Part shown: positions 11,705 through 22,040 of the stretch, piece after piece
Position numbering within the stretch: position 1 is the first letter of the stretch
Layout: every line of letters begins with the position of its first letter
DNA from: Cercospora beticola
Lineage: Eukaryota; Ascomycota; Dothideomycetes; Mycosphaerellales; Mycosphaerellaceae
NCBI RefSeq assembly: GCF_033473495.1
Contig: NC_088937.1
Location: 2,108,001 to 2,172,000 of the forward strand
DNA: 64,000 nt
Direction: 5' to 3'
Translations under genes and position numbers: made by a program
The notes under the pieces: model-generated
What the model was told of the DNA's origin: nothing
Database searches by the model: none
The model's input: only the letters and a program-made list of their open reading frames with translations

Positions 11705-12521
11705 CAGTCGTCGTGAGGGAGACAGAGCAGACTGCAGTGAAGAGCTCTCCGTCACGACCCCAATAGCGATTTGTATCTCAGCTGCTGCTCCTTCATGGCC
11801 CCAGCTCTGGCCCTTACGCCCTGGGTAGCGGCGGGCAGATGCGTTCCGAGGCCAGCATCTACCGAAATAGGCGTCGCGAGTCGTTTGACAGACACAGCCG
11901 CACCGCGGCCTCTCCCCGGGCCCTGCTGTGTACTGTGCAAGCCGCTGCAATGCCTCCAGGAACCAGGTGCTCGTGCCCATGACGATGCGCCATTATCGTC
12001 CTTCACGAGCCGCCCGGCGAGGCCGTCTACGTACATGGTCCACAGCGCCGTCGCCTCCGCGGCCGCGCTCCCCTGTGAGTACCACGGACGAGCATTGCAC
12101 GACCATCGACGTGTTGAGGACGTTGCGAAGACTGTTGACTGATTGGCATCCATTCAACATGACGGGATGCCGTGTTGCTCATACACACCGGTCATGGTAT
12201 GCTGGTCGGAGCGTACGAGCCAGGTTGATGCATCCCGAACGGCTTCTTCAAGCAGGTGGGAGAAGCTTGTTCAGTCAAGAAACAGTGGCCAAGAGACACG
12301 CGCGGTCAACATGGTTCTCCGACGAACACCGGGACTGATTTCTTATGAAAGGCATATATTTGGGCCACGTTGAAAACTCTGCTGTGCCGTGCAACAACAT
12401 GGTGAAACGAGGCACGACGGGCATTCGCTTTTTGCAGGCACTGCAACCCGGGCAGGAGAACGAGAAAGGAGCAAGTGCAACCAATATCGTTCTGACCGCC
12501 TTCTACAATCTATATGTCATG
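11705..12521. other. Promoter side of the J-HET gene, no gene seen
   Basis: This stretch of 817 bp lies between the 5' end of the J-HET gene and the 3' end of the CorA-like gene. ORFs on both strands are short, overlapping and without protein character. Confidence 0.5.
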
Positions 12522-14408
12522 TCATGCCTGCTGTGGCGACGCTGCAACCGTTGCCTGCTTCTCGAATGACCACGAATTCGTCGCCGTCCGCATCCGCTTT
12601 GCAACTTCCTGCTCAAACATGTCGAAATTTAAAATTGGTGCATTCTTCTTGTACTCCTTCTCCATCCGACGGAACCACCACAGCCAGAGACCGTACACTG
12701 CCAAGGTGAGTGGGATCGTCACCACGAAAAATATGTACAGGTAGGGCGAAGCAAGTGATGAGCTGTCCGATGGCATCCAGTTGAACATTCCCTCCATGCC
12801 GAAGAAACTCTGCATTGACACGTTAGCAACATGGTGGCAATAAAGGACGCATCCAGACATACCGCAACCGCAGTTCCTGCGCAACAGAACACAAAGTGGT
12901 CAGCACATGCCTCCGACATGCTTCTTCCCTTCCACTCACCTGGGAGAAAAATAAGCGTCATGGTAGCGATCGTCTTCATCGCTGCGCTATCCTGCCGCGT
13001 CTGCAAAACAAACATCAGCACCGCTCAAGTTCTAGACTGCGAACTACACAGTTGCAGCTGCCACATTCGTCGATACCTCTTCCGCCATCTGGGCGGTGAC
13101 ACGCGCAAGCTTCACGTTGAGCAAATTATCGAGCCGGGACTCTTCTGCAATCTTCCGAGAACTCTCAGCAACCTGGAGATTGATCTGATTGTCGCGCTGT
13201 GCGCGATAATTGAAAATCTAAGGAGTACGTCAGCACGCTTATGGTCGGACACGAATACGGCACCAATGTCGCCACGACACATACCGCTTGCGACTGGTTG
13301 TCGATCCTGCGAGGCATCATGTCGAGATCTTTCTGCACTTGCTCGGAATATCGCATCTGCTGCTCGATCTTCTCTCGCATGTCCTCGAGATATCCCGTCC
13401 CACCTTCCCACAAATGTGTCCAGAGTCGCTGATATGCATCGACATACTTGACCAGATTGTTACCAAGCTCAAGCTCGAAGTTGGATCTCCTTTGAAGGCG
13501 CACATGCTCCAGATTGAACCTGTTCAGAAGTTTGTAGTCACCATTGTCATCCAAGGAGATCCTTCCATCTGAGAGACGGCGCTCGGTGTTCGTCAATTGG
13601 CGAGACAAATCGCGGACCTGGCCCAGCGTCTCCTCTACATGGTGCATGAGGATCTGGAATGGCAAGATGGCAAAATCTCGTGGCACCTTGGGATGCTTGT
13701 TCAAGTACTGCTGAGAGGCCAACAGCTTGTTCAAGGCATAGCTCTCGTCTGCCACGAACAACCCTCCGCAATGGGTGCGCTCGCGATTGACCAGCGACAG
13801 CGAGCAGAACGACTTTCCATCTCGAGGAGTCTGCAGGATAAAAGCTGCGCCAGAATCAGCCACAAGTCAAACTCAACCCCCCAATTTTGCCATACTGAGG
13901 ATGCCATGACTGGTCAAGGCCGCCGAACCTCCTTCGTCGCGGCGCCACAAATGTTCATATTCATCTGAGATCCATCCTTGCTGCTTGACAGTCTCCACCA
14001 CCTCGGGCTGAAATGGCAGCTTACTGGTGTCGACCAGATTGGCGCTGACAGCATTTGCGACACTGGAAGCATTAGCCGATTCCTGCAGCCGGAGACCATG
14101 GCGAGACGTACAGCAGCTTGAAACGCACTGTGCTATCGTCGTAGCTTCTGTCGATCTGTTCCGCCTGTTAGTCTGATGAAGACACACAGGTGATATGGGC
14201 GACCTGCTTTGTGGTTGGTAAGGAAATCCTCTTCTTCGAGCTTTCTCAATGGCCGTGTCTTGAGCGTGGATGGGAATAGCCAGTCATTGTGCTGTACCCG
14301 TCAGATTCATATCATGACTAACACTTACAGTCGCATCTCGACTGCATTGCATACCTCCAGTCGTGAGTCTGTGATCTCGAACTTCTCGAGCCGCGCAGTT
14401 TCCTCCAT
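12522..14408 (-). CDS. CorA-like membrane protein, nine exons
   Basis: Probable divalent-cation-channel-like protein of the fungal CorA/Mg2+ transporter-like superfamily. Nine exons keep one frame (474 residues): 14408-14355, 14291-14188, 14147-14112, 14062-13896, 13844-13285, 13217-13077, 13000-12940, 12876-12863, 12809-12522. Introns are 40-76 bp. Exon 8 has only 14 bases. The long cytosolic part reads NHKAGRPYHLSYDDSTVRFK, then VSANLVDTSKL, LQTPRDGKSFCSLSL and PRDFAILPFQILMHH, ending in helices (IAEESR). The C-terminus has two membrane helices: MTLIFLPGTAVASFFGM and SPYLYIFFVVTIPLTLAVYG. The CorA signature GMN is GME here. The C-tail is basic then polar. The junction at 14188/14147 uses a 40-bp intron with CTAAC branch and is the least certain. 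The N-terminus is tentative. Confidence 0.82.
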
Positions 14409-15145
14409 CTTTAGGGCCAATCTCGGAATTCACAGCTTCGGCACTGTGCTACAGCCCTATGCATTTCCGAGCGATCTGTGAGACGGAGGCGTGTGTCACG
14501 GCACCACTTCCTACGTCAATGGGGATGGAAAAGGCCTTGCGACTACGCGCATGTTCGATGAAGCCCGAGTGAGACCGGTCAGAGTTCAGCTTGACGATTA
14601 TGAGCATCGACGACTTTCTGCATGCATGATGTGCTGTAAGAAGCTCTTGGCGGGGCTAGACGGTCTCATGCATGCAGCAAAGATCAGACTACAACCATGG
14701 CACGGCGGGCGCTTTGTCGGTGAGGGCGTCTGAGCAGACGTTTAAATGGCCTCTGTGTCACCCAGCAACCCGCACGCCTAACAAAAGCCTCGTCCGAAGC
14801 GAGTTAATGTTGAAGGGAAAATCATTTCGAATGCGCCGATCGAATGGCGGATCGCCGTCAAATCCCTCGTCAGCGGCTCGGCCGACACCACACCTCTCGT
14901 GGCTGTGCTTTTATCTCCCCAGCCCAGCATCGCAGAAGAGCGACGCGTTGCCGCCCACTCGTGCAGAAGCGCCCGGGGAAACATCATCAGTGAACAACAC
15001 CTCCACAGCCTCTTCCTGCGCGCTGAGAACGCGCTGCACGGCTTCCATCGCGTCTTTGGTCAGCTCGCCACGCCCATCTCAAACAAGACGATGCGCAGAC
15101 CCGACCTGTCTTGGCAAAGCATAAAGACGTCCACGCGCCTCTGCG
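14409..15145. other. Divergent intergenic region, 737 bp
   Basis: Shared 5' region of the CorA-like gene (minus) and the RyR-domain gene (plus). No convincing ORF; nothing else recognised. Confidence 0.5.
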
Positions 15146-17704
15146 ATGAGCTCTCGTAGCCCGCGCGTGCTACTGGTGGCAGGCGCAGTCTCCTACGACT
15201 ATTTGGTCTATCCCATGGCCTCGACCAACGGACTGGCGCATCTGAGCATAGAGGATGAGACTGCCGACGCCTCGCAGCTCGTCATTCGGACGGGCGCAGC
15301 TGATCTCGTGGCGCAGCTCCTCACCGCCGCCCAGCCAAATTGGGGCTTCGAGGTGCTAGGCCCGCAGCTCATGGGACCCAACTCCCACAGCCTTAAGCAC
15401 AATGCCTCCTCGATAGTGGACTTGGAGTACACTGAATCTTCAGGCACTGCCCTTCGCGTCGCCAGGAAGCGAAAAATCGGGAGGTCGCCCGTCTGGCATC
15501 AGCCTTCAATCGAGCACGCGACCGCGGCAACCGGCAGTACTGTAATAATTTCCGGCTCGGGAGAGGCCTTGCAAGACGTCGAGCCGGCATTGGACTTTCT
15601 GCAGCGTGTACGACCTCGATACATCATTCATCATATGACAAGGCCGTTAGCTACTGGACCACTCTGGGACATTATTCGAGACGGACCGCGCACGAGAGAC
15701 GGCGTACCTGATCCGGACCATTTGGCTGTCATCATTGACGCAGACGATCTTCGCGCGGAAGGCATATCATTGAGTCGCTCTCTGTCTTGGGAACAGACGA
15801 CTGAAGATTTTGTGCGAAATCTGGGCTCCAACGGGCGACTGGACACGCTCGTTACCTGCCCAAATCTCATCGTGCGTTTCGGAAACCAAGGCATTATTCA
15901 CCACCGAGGGCGCGACGCGACAGACCCTAAGTTATACTTTGATACGCGTAACGTGGAGGTACTGCACAGCGCTGGGAAGGGCCATATGACGGAGCTTTCT
16001 TCAGCCTTTATCGCCGGCTTTGCGCTGGGCTTCGCAGAATCATCGCCGCCGAACACCGACAGGGGCATCAAACTGGGCATTTCTGCATCGAAAGCCATGG
16101 ATTCAAATGGCTTTGTGGTAACAACAGAGGACGTCGTTCCAAATTATCCGATCAAGCAGATCATCGAGCAGCTCGCGGCAGAGAAGAAATTCTCTACAGT
16201 GAGCATTCCTTCGGGACGCATCAGTTCTGGCGACAGCTGGAGAATCTTTGATGCAGTGACCGGAGACCCAGCCGAGGTGGCGCGACAGATTGTCACATTG
16301 GGTCCCGAAAAGACATTGGCGCGATGCCCTGCACAACGCTTTGGCGACCTGCTCAGCGTCGAAAGATCTGAGCAGGAAAGCTTGCGAGCAGTCGTAGACG
16401 CAGTGCAGGAGCGTCTAAGTTTCGAGACATCTCAGCCAACTTCAATTGGCATCCTCGGCCCTCCGGGATCTGGCAAGAAATTTGTCGCAGCGAACCTCGC
16501 AAAGCACTTCTCGCAGAACGCGAATGTGAAGCAGCTCACGTTCAATGGACGTCTGCTCCGGCTCGAAGATCTAATCGCACTCTGCCACACAATCAGAGAC
16601 AACACCGCCAGCGGCCTTCTGACAGTTGTTTGCTTCGAGAACTTCGAATCTATCCTTGAGCCTCGAAATGAGCTGCTCAATAACTTCCTGGTGATGATGC
16701 GAGACGGGCATTTCACAGATCGTGGTCATGTTCGTTCCTTGGGCCACCCGCTTCTTTTTTTCTTGGTCAACCAGCAGCCATCGAGCTTTCAAATGGATGG
16801 CACACCAACACCAACAGTAGCAGAAAGCGGCGAGAGACGTACGGTCGACGAATCTCAGCTTCTTGACAGCGTGCATGGCGTTGTGCGAATTCTTGGACCG
16901 AACCAAACCGGTCAATTCGATAAGATGTTCCCAATACGTAGAGCGCTGATGCTGCGGCAAATGCTGAAGCAGAAATTCCCTCACCTGGAAAGGGATGGGA
17001 AGATCAAGATTGACGATGCAGTGTTGCATGCTCTTCTGCTTGTTCCTTCGTTCAAGCATGGCCTGCGATCACTTGACAAGATCCTCAGCACAAGTCGTCT
17101 TTCGCATAAGACGAAGTTCGATGTATCTGCTCTACCTCCGGAAGAGCAGATACAGCTGCATGTCGATGGGAGAATCTTCATGTCATTTCTGCGGTCGCCC
17201 AAACTCCCACCCCAGCTGCGTGAACGCTTGGCCCAGGGGCTCTTTGTGGCATATAAGAAGAAGAGAGTCGAGATGGCAAGGACGCCGACTGAGAAGGCAG
17301 AGCTTGAATCCGACCCCAGCATGTATGACTGGGACGAACTTGCTCCTGAACTCAAAGAGTCAACGCGATCGCAAGCAGATGACATCCCGCGCAAACTCCG
17401 TGCTGTCAATTGTTTCATGCTCGACCAGGACCGGAAAGAGCCGCTTGTGCACGTTCCAGAATTTACTGTCGAAGAGCTGGATATGCTGAGCGAGATGGAA
17501 CACGAGCGATTCAATGCCGAGAGATTGCAGCGGCAATGGAGGATGGGCCCTCGATCGAGTGGGAAACGGACGACTCCCTTCTTGGTACCATGGAGAGATT
17601 TGACACAGGATTGGAAAGATGTCGACCGAGTCATGGTGGAGTGCGTGCCCAGAGTACTTGCCACTGCGGGATGGAAGATCTATCGCATGCAAGAAGACGA
17701 ATGA
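15146..17704 (+). CDS. PfkB-like/P-loop/RyR-domain protein
   Basis: Intronless, 852 residues, three recognisable parts. First, residues 7 to about 300 look like a ribokinase/PfkB fold: the opening VLLVAGAVSYDYLVY strand-turn and a late SAGKGHMTELSSAFIAGFAL, which sits where PfkB kinases have the GAGD anion hole; the catalytic Asp appears replaced. Second, a P-loop NTPase follows with Walker A GPPGSGKK (438-445), a Walker B-like LTVVCFENFE (492-501), and a probable AAA-like lid. Third, residues about 770-848 form a RyR domain: LSEMEHERFNAERLQRQWRM with PFLVPWRDLTQDWKDVDR and VLATAGWKIYRM. RyR domains occur in ryanodine receptors and in prokaryotic and phage proteins, where they are proposed ligand sensors. 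A nucleotide-dependent sensor or switch is the best inference; substrate and partners are unknown. The domain calls are by eye. Confidence 0.8.
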   Translation: MSSRSPRVLLVAGAVSYDYLVYPMASTNGLAHLSIEDETADASQLVIRTGAADLVAQLLTAAQPNWGFEVLGPQLMGPNSHSLKHNASSIVDLEYTESSGTALRVARKRKIGRSPVWHQPSIEHATAATGSTVIISGSGEALQDVEPALDFLQRVRPRYIIHHMTRPLATGPLWDIIRDGPRTRDGVPDPDHLAVIIDADDLRAEGISLSRSLSWEQTTEDFVRNLGSNGRLDTLVTCPNLIVRFGNQGIIHHRGRDATDPKLYFDTRNVEVLHSAGKGHMTELSSAFIAGFALGFAESSPPNTDRGIKLGISASKAMDSNGFVVTTEDVVPNYPIKQIIEQLAAEKKFSTVSIPSGRISSGDSWRIFDAVTGDPAEVARQIVTLGPEKTLARCPAQRFGDLLSVERSEQESLRAVVDAVQERLSFETSQPTSIGILGPPGSGKKFVAANLAKHFSQNANVKQLTFNGRLLRLEDLIALCHTIRDNTASGLLTVVCFENFESILEPRNELLNNFLVMMRDGHFTDRGHVRSLGHPLLFFLVNQQPSSFQMDGTPTPTVAESGERRTVDESQLLDSVHGVVRILGPNQTGQFDKMFPIRRALMLRQMLKQKFPHLERDGKIKIDDAVLHALLLVPSFKHGLRSLDKILSTSRLSHKTKFDVSALPPEEQIQLHVDGRIFMSFLRSPKLPPQLRERLAQGLFVAYKKKRVEMARTPTEKAELESDPSMYDWDELAPELKESTRSQADDIPRKLRAVNCFMLDQDRKEPLVHVPEFTVEELDMLSEMEHERFNAERLQRQWRMGPRSSGKRTTPFLVPWRDLTQDWKDVDRVMVECVPRVLATAGWKIYRMQEDE

Positions 17705-18109
17705 AGGTGTGCTATCTGTAAATATTTGTTAATACCCCAATCAACAGCATTCTTATCCTCAGGCCCCTAGCAGAAGACGAGCGGAGCGGAGCGGGTACTT
17801 TTGGTTGCTGTTGGCAACGGCCGGGTGTGGAGGTTGTATAAATTCTGACAACAGCGGACAGCTGCATGCATGCCGACATTCAGCGGCAACAAACGCGTCA
17901 CGCAGTTGCCGACAGTAGTAACGCAGATTCGTCCACAGGTACAGTACCGCGCCGCGACAGACCGTGGCTTCTGGTCGCTTCCTTGCGCTGGCCAAACATT
18001 CACTTCATCCTCACTTTGGGCGACCGTTCAGCTTTTACTAATCCTACGTAAAACCTGCTCCAGGACACGCTCCGACATGGGCGAGGACTAGAGTCGCACA
18101 TGCCAGGAG
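17705..18109. other. Intergenic, 405 bp, TATA-like site
   Basis: This region lies between two genes on the same strand. A TATAAATT sequence near 17837 is about 270 bp before the next ATG and could serve its promoter, but the spacing is only suggestive. Confidence 0.3.
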
Positions 18110-19637
18110 ATGAACTTCTCAGGTTTAGGCGAGCCTTTGCTCGGTGTGGCACAACAGATCCAGGATCTTCAGTCCCGACTTGCAGAGAGCGACTCGGAAC
18201 GCACAAAGCTGAACGCAACTATCCAAGGCTTGAGCGACAGGCTGGAAGCGAGCGAAAACACAGCGCGACGCGCAGTTCAGGTTGAGGCAGAATTGTCAGA
18301 AACGAAAGGGCAATGTGCCGCACTGCGCGCACAACTCGATACAGAACGACAAGTAACTCGCGAGAAGCAGGCAGACCTTGACGAGTGTAAGAAGTCGAAT
18401 GCGGAGCTGCAGAAACTATGTGGGCACAGCGAAAGTGAGCTCAAGAGCATTGCTGCGAAGTGGACTAAGCTCAAGGAGCAGCTCGAAGGAAAGGAACTTG
18501 AGCTTCAACAGCTCAAGTCCACCGTGAAGCATGCGGAAACACTGAAGGGACAGCAACACGGCGACTATGACACGAGTGGGACTATCGAGACGAATGAGCA
18601 AGAAGCGGAGTGCACGCAGGAAATCCGATATCCAATGGGAGAATTTGCAGAATTCGAAAAATTGCTTGAAAAGGGTAAGGTGTCAATCTGATAATGCTAT
18701 GACGGACCTTCGCTAATGAGACATTGTAATAGGGGACAAGGGTTACTTTGAGATCACAGATCTCAAGAACGCGAGGGATCATGCTGTACCAATACCAGAG
18801 ATGCTTAAGCGTTTGGAAAAGCAGCGTTCGGGATTGTCGGGAAAACGCTGGAAGGAGCTCACAGCGTGTGAGTGGAATCCACCGTTGATACGAATTGATA
18901 CCACGTCGTCGCCGATGGAGGGCGTGACCCCGACAGTTGAAGCAACGACTGTGGTTGCGAATGCTCCTGCGAGCCCTCCCATTCTTTCGAGCTCAATGTA
19001 CTACATGGTCCGACAGCCGGCGGGGCCTCGGACATCTTCGAGAGGGCATGAGCTACGCGAACAGCAGATACATCGCCCGACACCGGAGTCGCCTGTGCAT
19101 GGCTCGACGAAGACATCTTCCAGTCCACGTGCACCTTCAATCGACACTTCATCCCGCCTGGCCTTCGAATCTAGGCCCCGCAGGCGAAATTCCCGAGATC
19201 GTCGATCAAACAGAAAACAAGAGGTTTCAAGCCCAGAAATTTCCCCCGGCCCACCCAAGAAACGCCCATACTCAGAGGACATGACCGAGGAAGAGTTCCG
19301 CCGTGCAGTCGCCCATCGTCGCTGCGTGTGCGTCCACTGCTACAAACACAACAACAAATGCGACGCCGAGCCGCAATGTCAGAACTGTCTCTCGGTAGGC
19401 CGCAAATGTGTGCGCAAGATATGTGGATTCGGCTTGGACTGTCGGCACGTCAGGTGCGTGTACTTGCATCCGAATCAATATGATCCCAACGATAGTCGGT
19501 GGATCGTTGAGACTGGAGGGATGTTCGGAAAGAGTGGCAATGGGTCGGCCTCTGGGTATGAGGATGGACGTGCTCCTGTCCGTACTCGTAGGAAAGGCTC
19601 GTCCTATCGCCCTGGACCCTATGATCGGCCGCCGTGA
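18110..19637 (+). CDS. Coiled-coil, Zn2Cys6-pattern and CCCH zinc-finger protein
   Basis: Exons 18110-18674 and 18733-19637 (58-bp intron, GTAAGG to AATAG, phase 1) give 489 residues. Residues about 10-150 are a long coiled coil (LAESDSERTKLNATIQGLSD and on). The middle is a proline/serine-rich region with basic patches (RPRRRNSRDRRSNRK). Near the C-terminus the cysteines follow C-x2-C-x6-C-x5-C-x2-C-x6-C (from CVHCYKHNNKC to CLSVGRKC), exactly the Zn2Cys6 binuclear cluster spacing. Directly after comes C-x5-C-x4-C-x3-H (CGFGLDCRHVRCVYLH), a CCCH finger. Similar two-finger proteins occur in dothideomycetes and are usually annotated as CCCH DNA- or RNA-binding proteins. A nuclear nucleic-acid-binding role is inferred; no target is known. 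Confidence 0.85.
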
Positions 19638-20614
19638 AGACGTTGAAGCTGTTTGCACTTTACAGCTGGATACTTTCTACGACTTGTTGTATTCCGCTGA
19701 ACGCTTGGAGAACTGGTGACCTGGTTCGAGCCGGGACTGGTTCCATGACGGGAGATTATCTGTGCGATGGTATAATTGGTGCTTGCGATTGTACGACCTG
19801 TCCATGCTGTCCAGCAAGGGAGCACGGAGCGCACGAAGGTGCCACAGAATCAAATGATTACAAGCACGATGCTCCTACGACTCACGCAGCAACTTACTCA
19901 GATGGCCTGACTGACTTATGTTAGACGGCGTGGAGACGATGAAACTACCTATAGCTTTGGCTACCTCTCTCAATATACCCATGCTGGCGCCTGAGGTCTC
20001 TCGCATTTATCTCCGACTTCGCACGATTTCATGCCAAGGTCGGAAGTAAGTCTGAATGACTGCTGCTGCGAAGCCACTCATGTCGTCCATCACCATCCGC
20101 TAGGGCTCGTAGCTCTCCGAATCTTTGCGACTGATTCGCCAGCATGTCCAATGATCCGATCGATCTGCATAGGAGGCAGGGCCATCATTGCTCTGTCACT
20201 GACCTGAGTAGAACACACAGAGACCGGATTTGCACCAGAAAATTGATCCGGCTTGCACAAATACAAATGAATATTTATCAGTACGTGCTTCGCCAGATCC
20301 GTGGAGCTGCTGATCATCAGATTCAACGTAGTCATCAAAAATCAAGCCTCCAGGTGAACATTTTATCCCATTGATGATCCACGCGAATCAGCCAAAACGG
20401 CAAAGTGGGGCCAAAGCCCCACCACGCGTAACAGTAGACCAACATCGGGCATCCACTTCACTTTTGGTCAGCCGAGAAGGCAAGACTGCGAGCTGCGGGG
20501 TGTCTGAAACAATCTCTTCATCGTCTAGCAGGCTTACTTGATCTTCTATTATATCTTTGACTTCCATCAAGGTCACCTATTCTCTGCATTAGTCTGCCTT
20601 GCACTTCAAAAGTC
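19638..20614. other. Intergenic region, 977 bp, with a small hairpin
   Basis: No gene recognised. A perfect 7-bp inverted repeat, GTGGGGC and GCCCCAC around a 4-base loop, lies at 20405-20422. Confidence 0.45.
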
Positions 20615-21949
20615 ATGTCCGCCCCGCCAAGAAACCCTCCATTCCGAGCAGAGCACATTGGGTCTCTGCTCAGGCCAGACGAACTTGTCAAGAAGCGATA
20701 TGCTGTTGCTGATGGCTCCGCCAAGCCAGAGGAGCTCGTTCCGATCGAGCAACAGGCTATCAAAGATATTGTTAACCTTCAGCAAGAATGTGGGATCCAC
20801 TCGATCACCAATGGCGAGTACAGTCGCCATCAGTTCTGGGGTACTTTCATGGAGACTTTGAATGGCATGGAGGAGATCAATCTTCGTGAGGGAGGATATG
20901 ATCAGTCCATCTTTCGAGCCTATGCGCCAGGTAAGCGTCTCCCGTTTCCGTTATTCTAGACATGTACAAAGCATGGAGCTGACTTCTTCCCAGATGTGAA
21001 GTCCTTCATGCACGCAAAGACGATCCCAAACCAAGTCACTGTCGCCGCAGGCAAACTTTCTCACACCGGAAAGTCGACTTTTCTTCCAGAACTTGAGTAC
21101 CTAAAGAGCGTTTTGCCAGAGGACCAATGGTCGAAGATCAAGCTCACCATAACGAGTCCTTCGTGGTACCACTTTAGATATGGCCCGAACAAGGCCTATC
21201 TGCCAGGCGTATACGCAAGCGACGACGAATATTTCGCGGACCTTGCCAAAGCGTACCAAGTCGAACTCAAAATACTCTACGATGCAGGACTTCGCAATGC
21301 TCAGGTCGATGACCCGAATCTGTAAGTCTTTCGGGCAACGAAGTAATGTCTCGAGCCATTACTAATCACTCACAGGGCTTACTTCTGCTCCGAAGCCATG
21401 CTCGAAGGCTGGAAGAACGACAAAGAGAATTTTCAAACTGCCGACGAACAACTGGATGCATACATCAAATTCTACAACGAGTGCTTGAAAGTTCCAGAAG
21501 ATTTCCACATGGGCATTCACTTGTGCAGAGGAAATTACATGGGAAGCAAGCACTTCTCCGAAGGAGCGTACGACCGAATTGCCACGAAGCTCTTTAATGA
21601 CCTCAATGTGTCGACTTACTACCTCGAATACGACACTGAGCGGGCTGGTGGGTTCGAGCCATTGAAGTATTTGCCTAAGCATAAGAATGTTGTGCTTGGT
21701 GTGATTACTTCCAAGTTTCCGGAGTTGGAGAATCAGAAGGATATGGTTGAAAGAGTATACAAGGCTGCCGATTTCGTTGCGGAAGGATCTGTTCAAACAC
21801 GAGAGCAGGCATTGAACCAATTGTCAGTCTCTCCACAATGTGGATTCGCTTCGCATGCGGAAGGCAACTCATTGCAACGCGAGGATATGAAGAAGAAGCT
21901 GCAGCTTGTGAGGAGCATAGCGGATGAAGTCTGGTCCGGCCAGCCTTAG
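20615..21949 (+). CDS. Cobalamin-independent methionine synthase-like (MetE C-terminal-type) protein
   Basis: Three exons, 20615-20930, 20994-21321, 21376-21949 (introns of 63 and 54 bp), encode 405 residues. It is the length of one MetE catalytic barrel, not the two-domain 760-aa fungal Met6. It begins with the usual FRAEHIGSLLRP and has the repeat ITNGEYSRHQFWG. All four expected zinc ligands are visible: His and Cys in MGIHLCRGNY, Glu in YYLEYDTERAG, and Cys in LSVSPQCGFAS. This zinc site activates a thiol substrate in MetE. Stand-alone proteins of this kind are found widely in fungi and bacteria, and the methyl acceptor or donor is often unknown. It ends 91 bp from the 3' end of the aldoxime dehydratase gene and may share its metabolic context. 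Confidence 0.9.
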
Positions 21950-22040
21950 ATACGTCTTTCTGAAGTCCTTCGAGCTTCAACAGCCTATGCTAAGCAGTAT
22001 AGTTGGAACGCCGATTCGTCGCGAATAACATTCGTCTGCG

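Noticed and set aside
16981..17664. 227-codon minus-strand ORF
   Set aside because: Serine- and cysteine-rich antisense shadow of the RyR-domain gene.
19715..19745. GGTTCGAGCC stretch resembling a tRNA 3' half
   Set aside because: No cloverleaf can be drawn around it.
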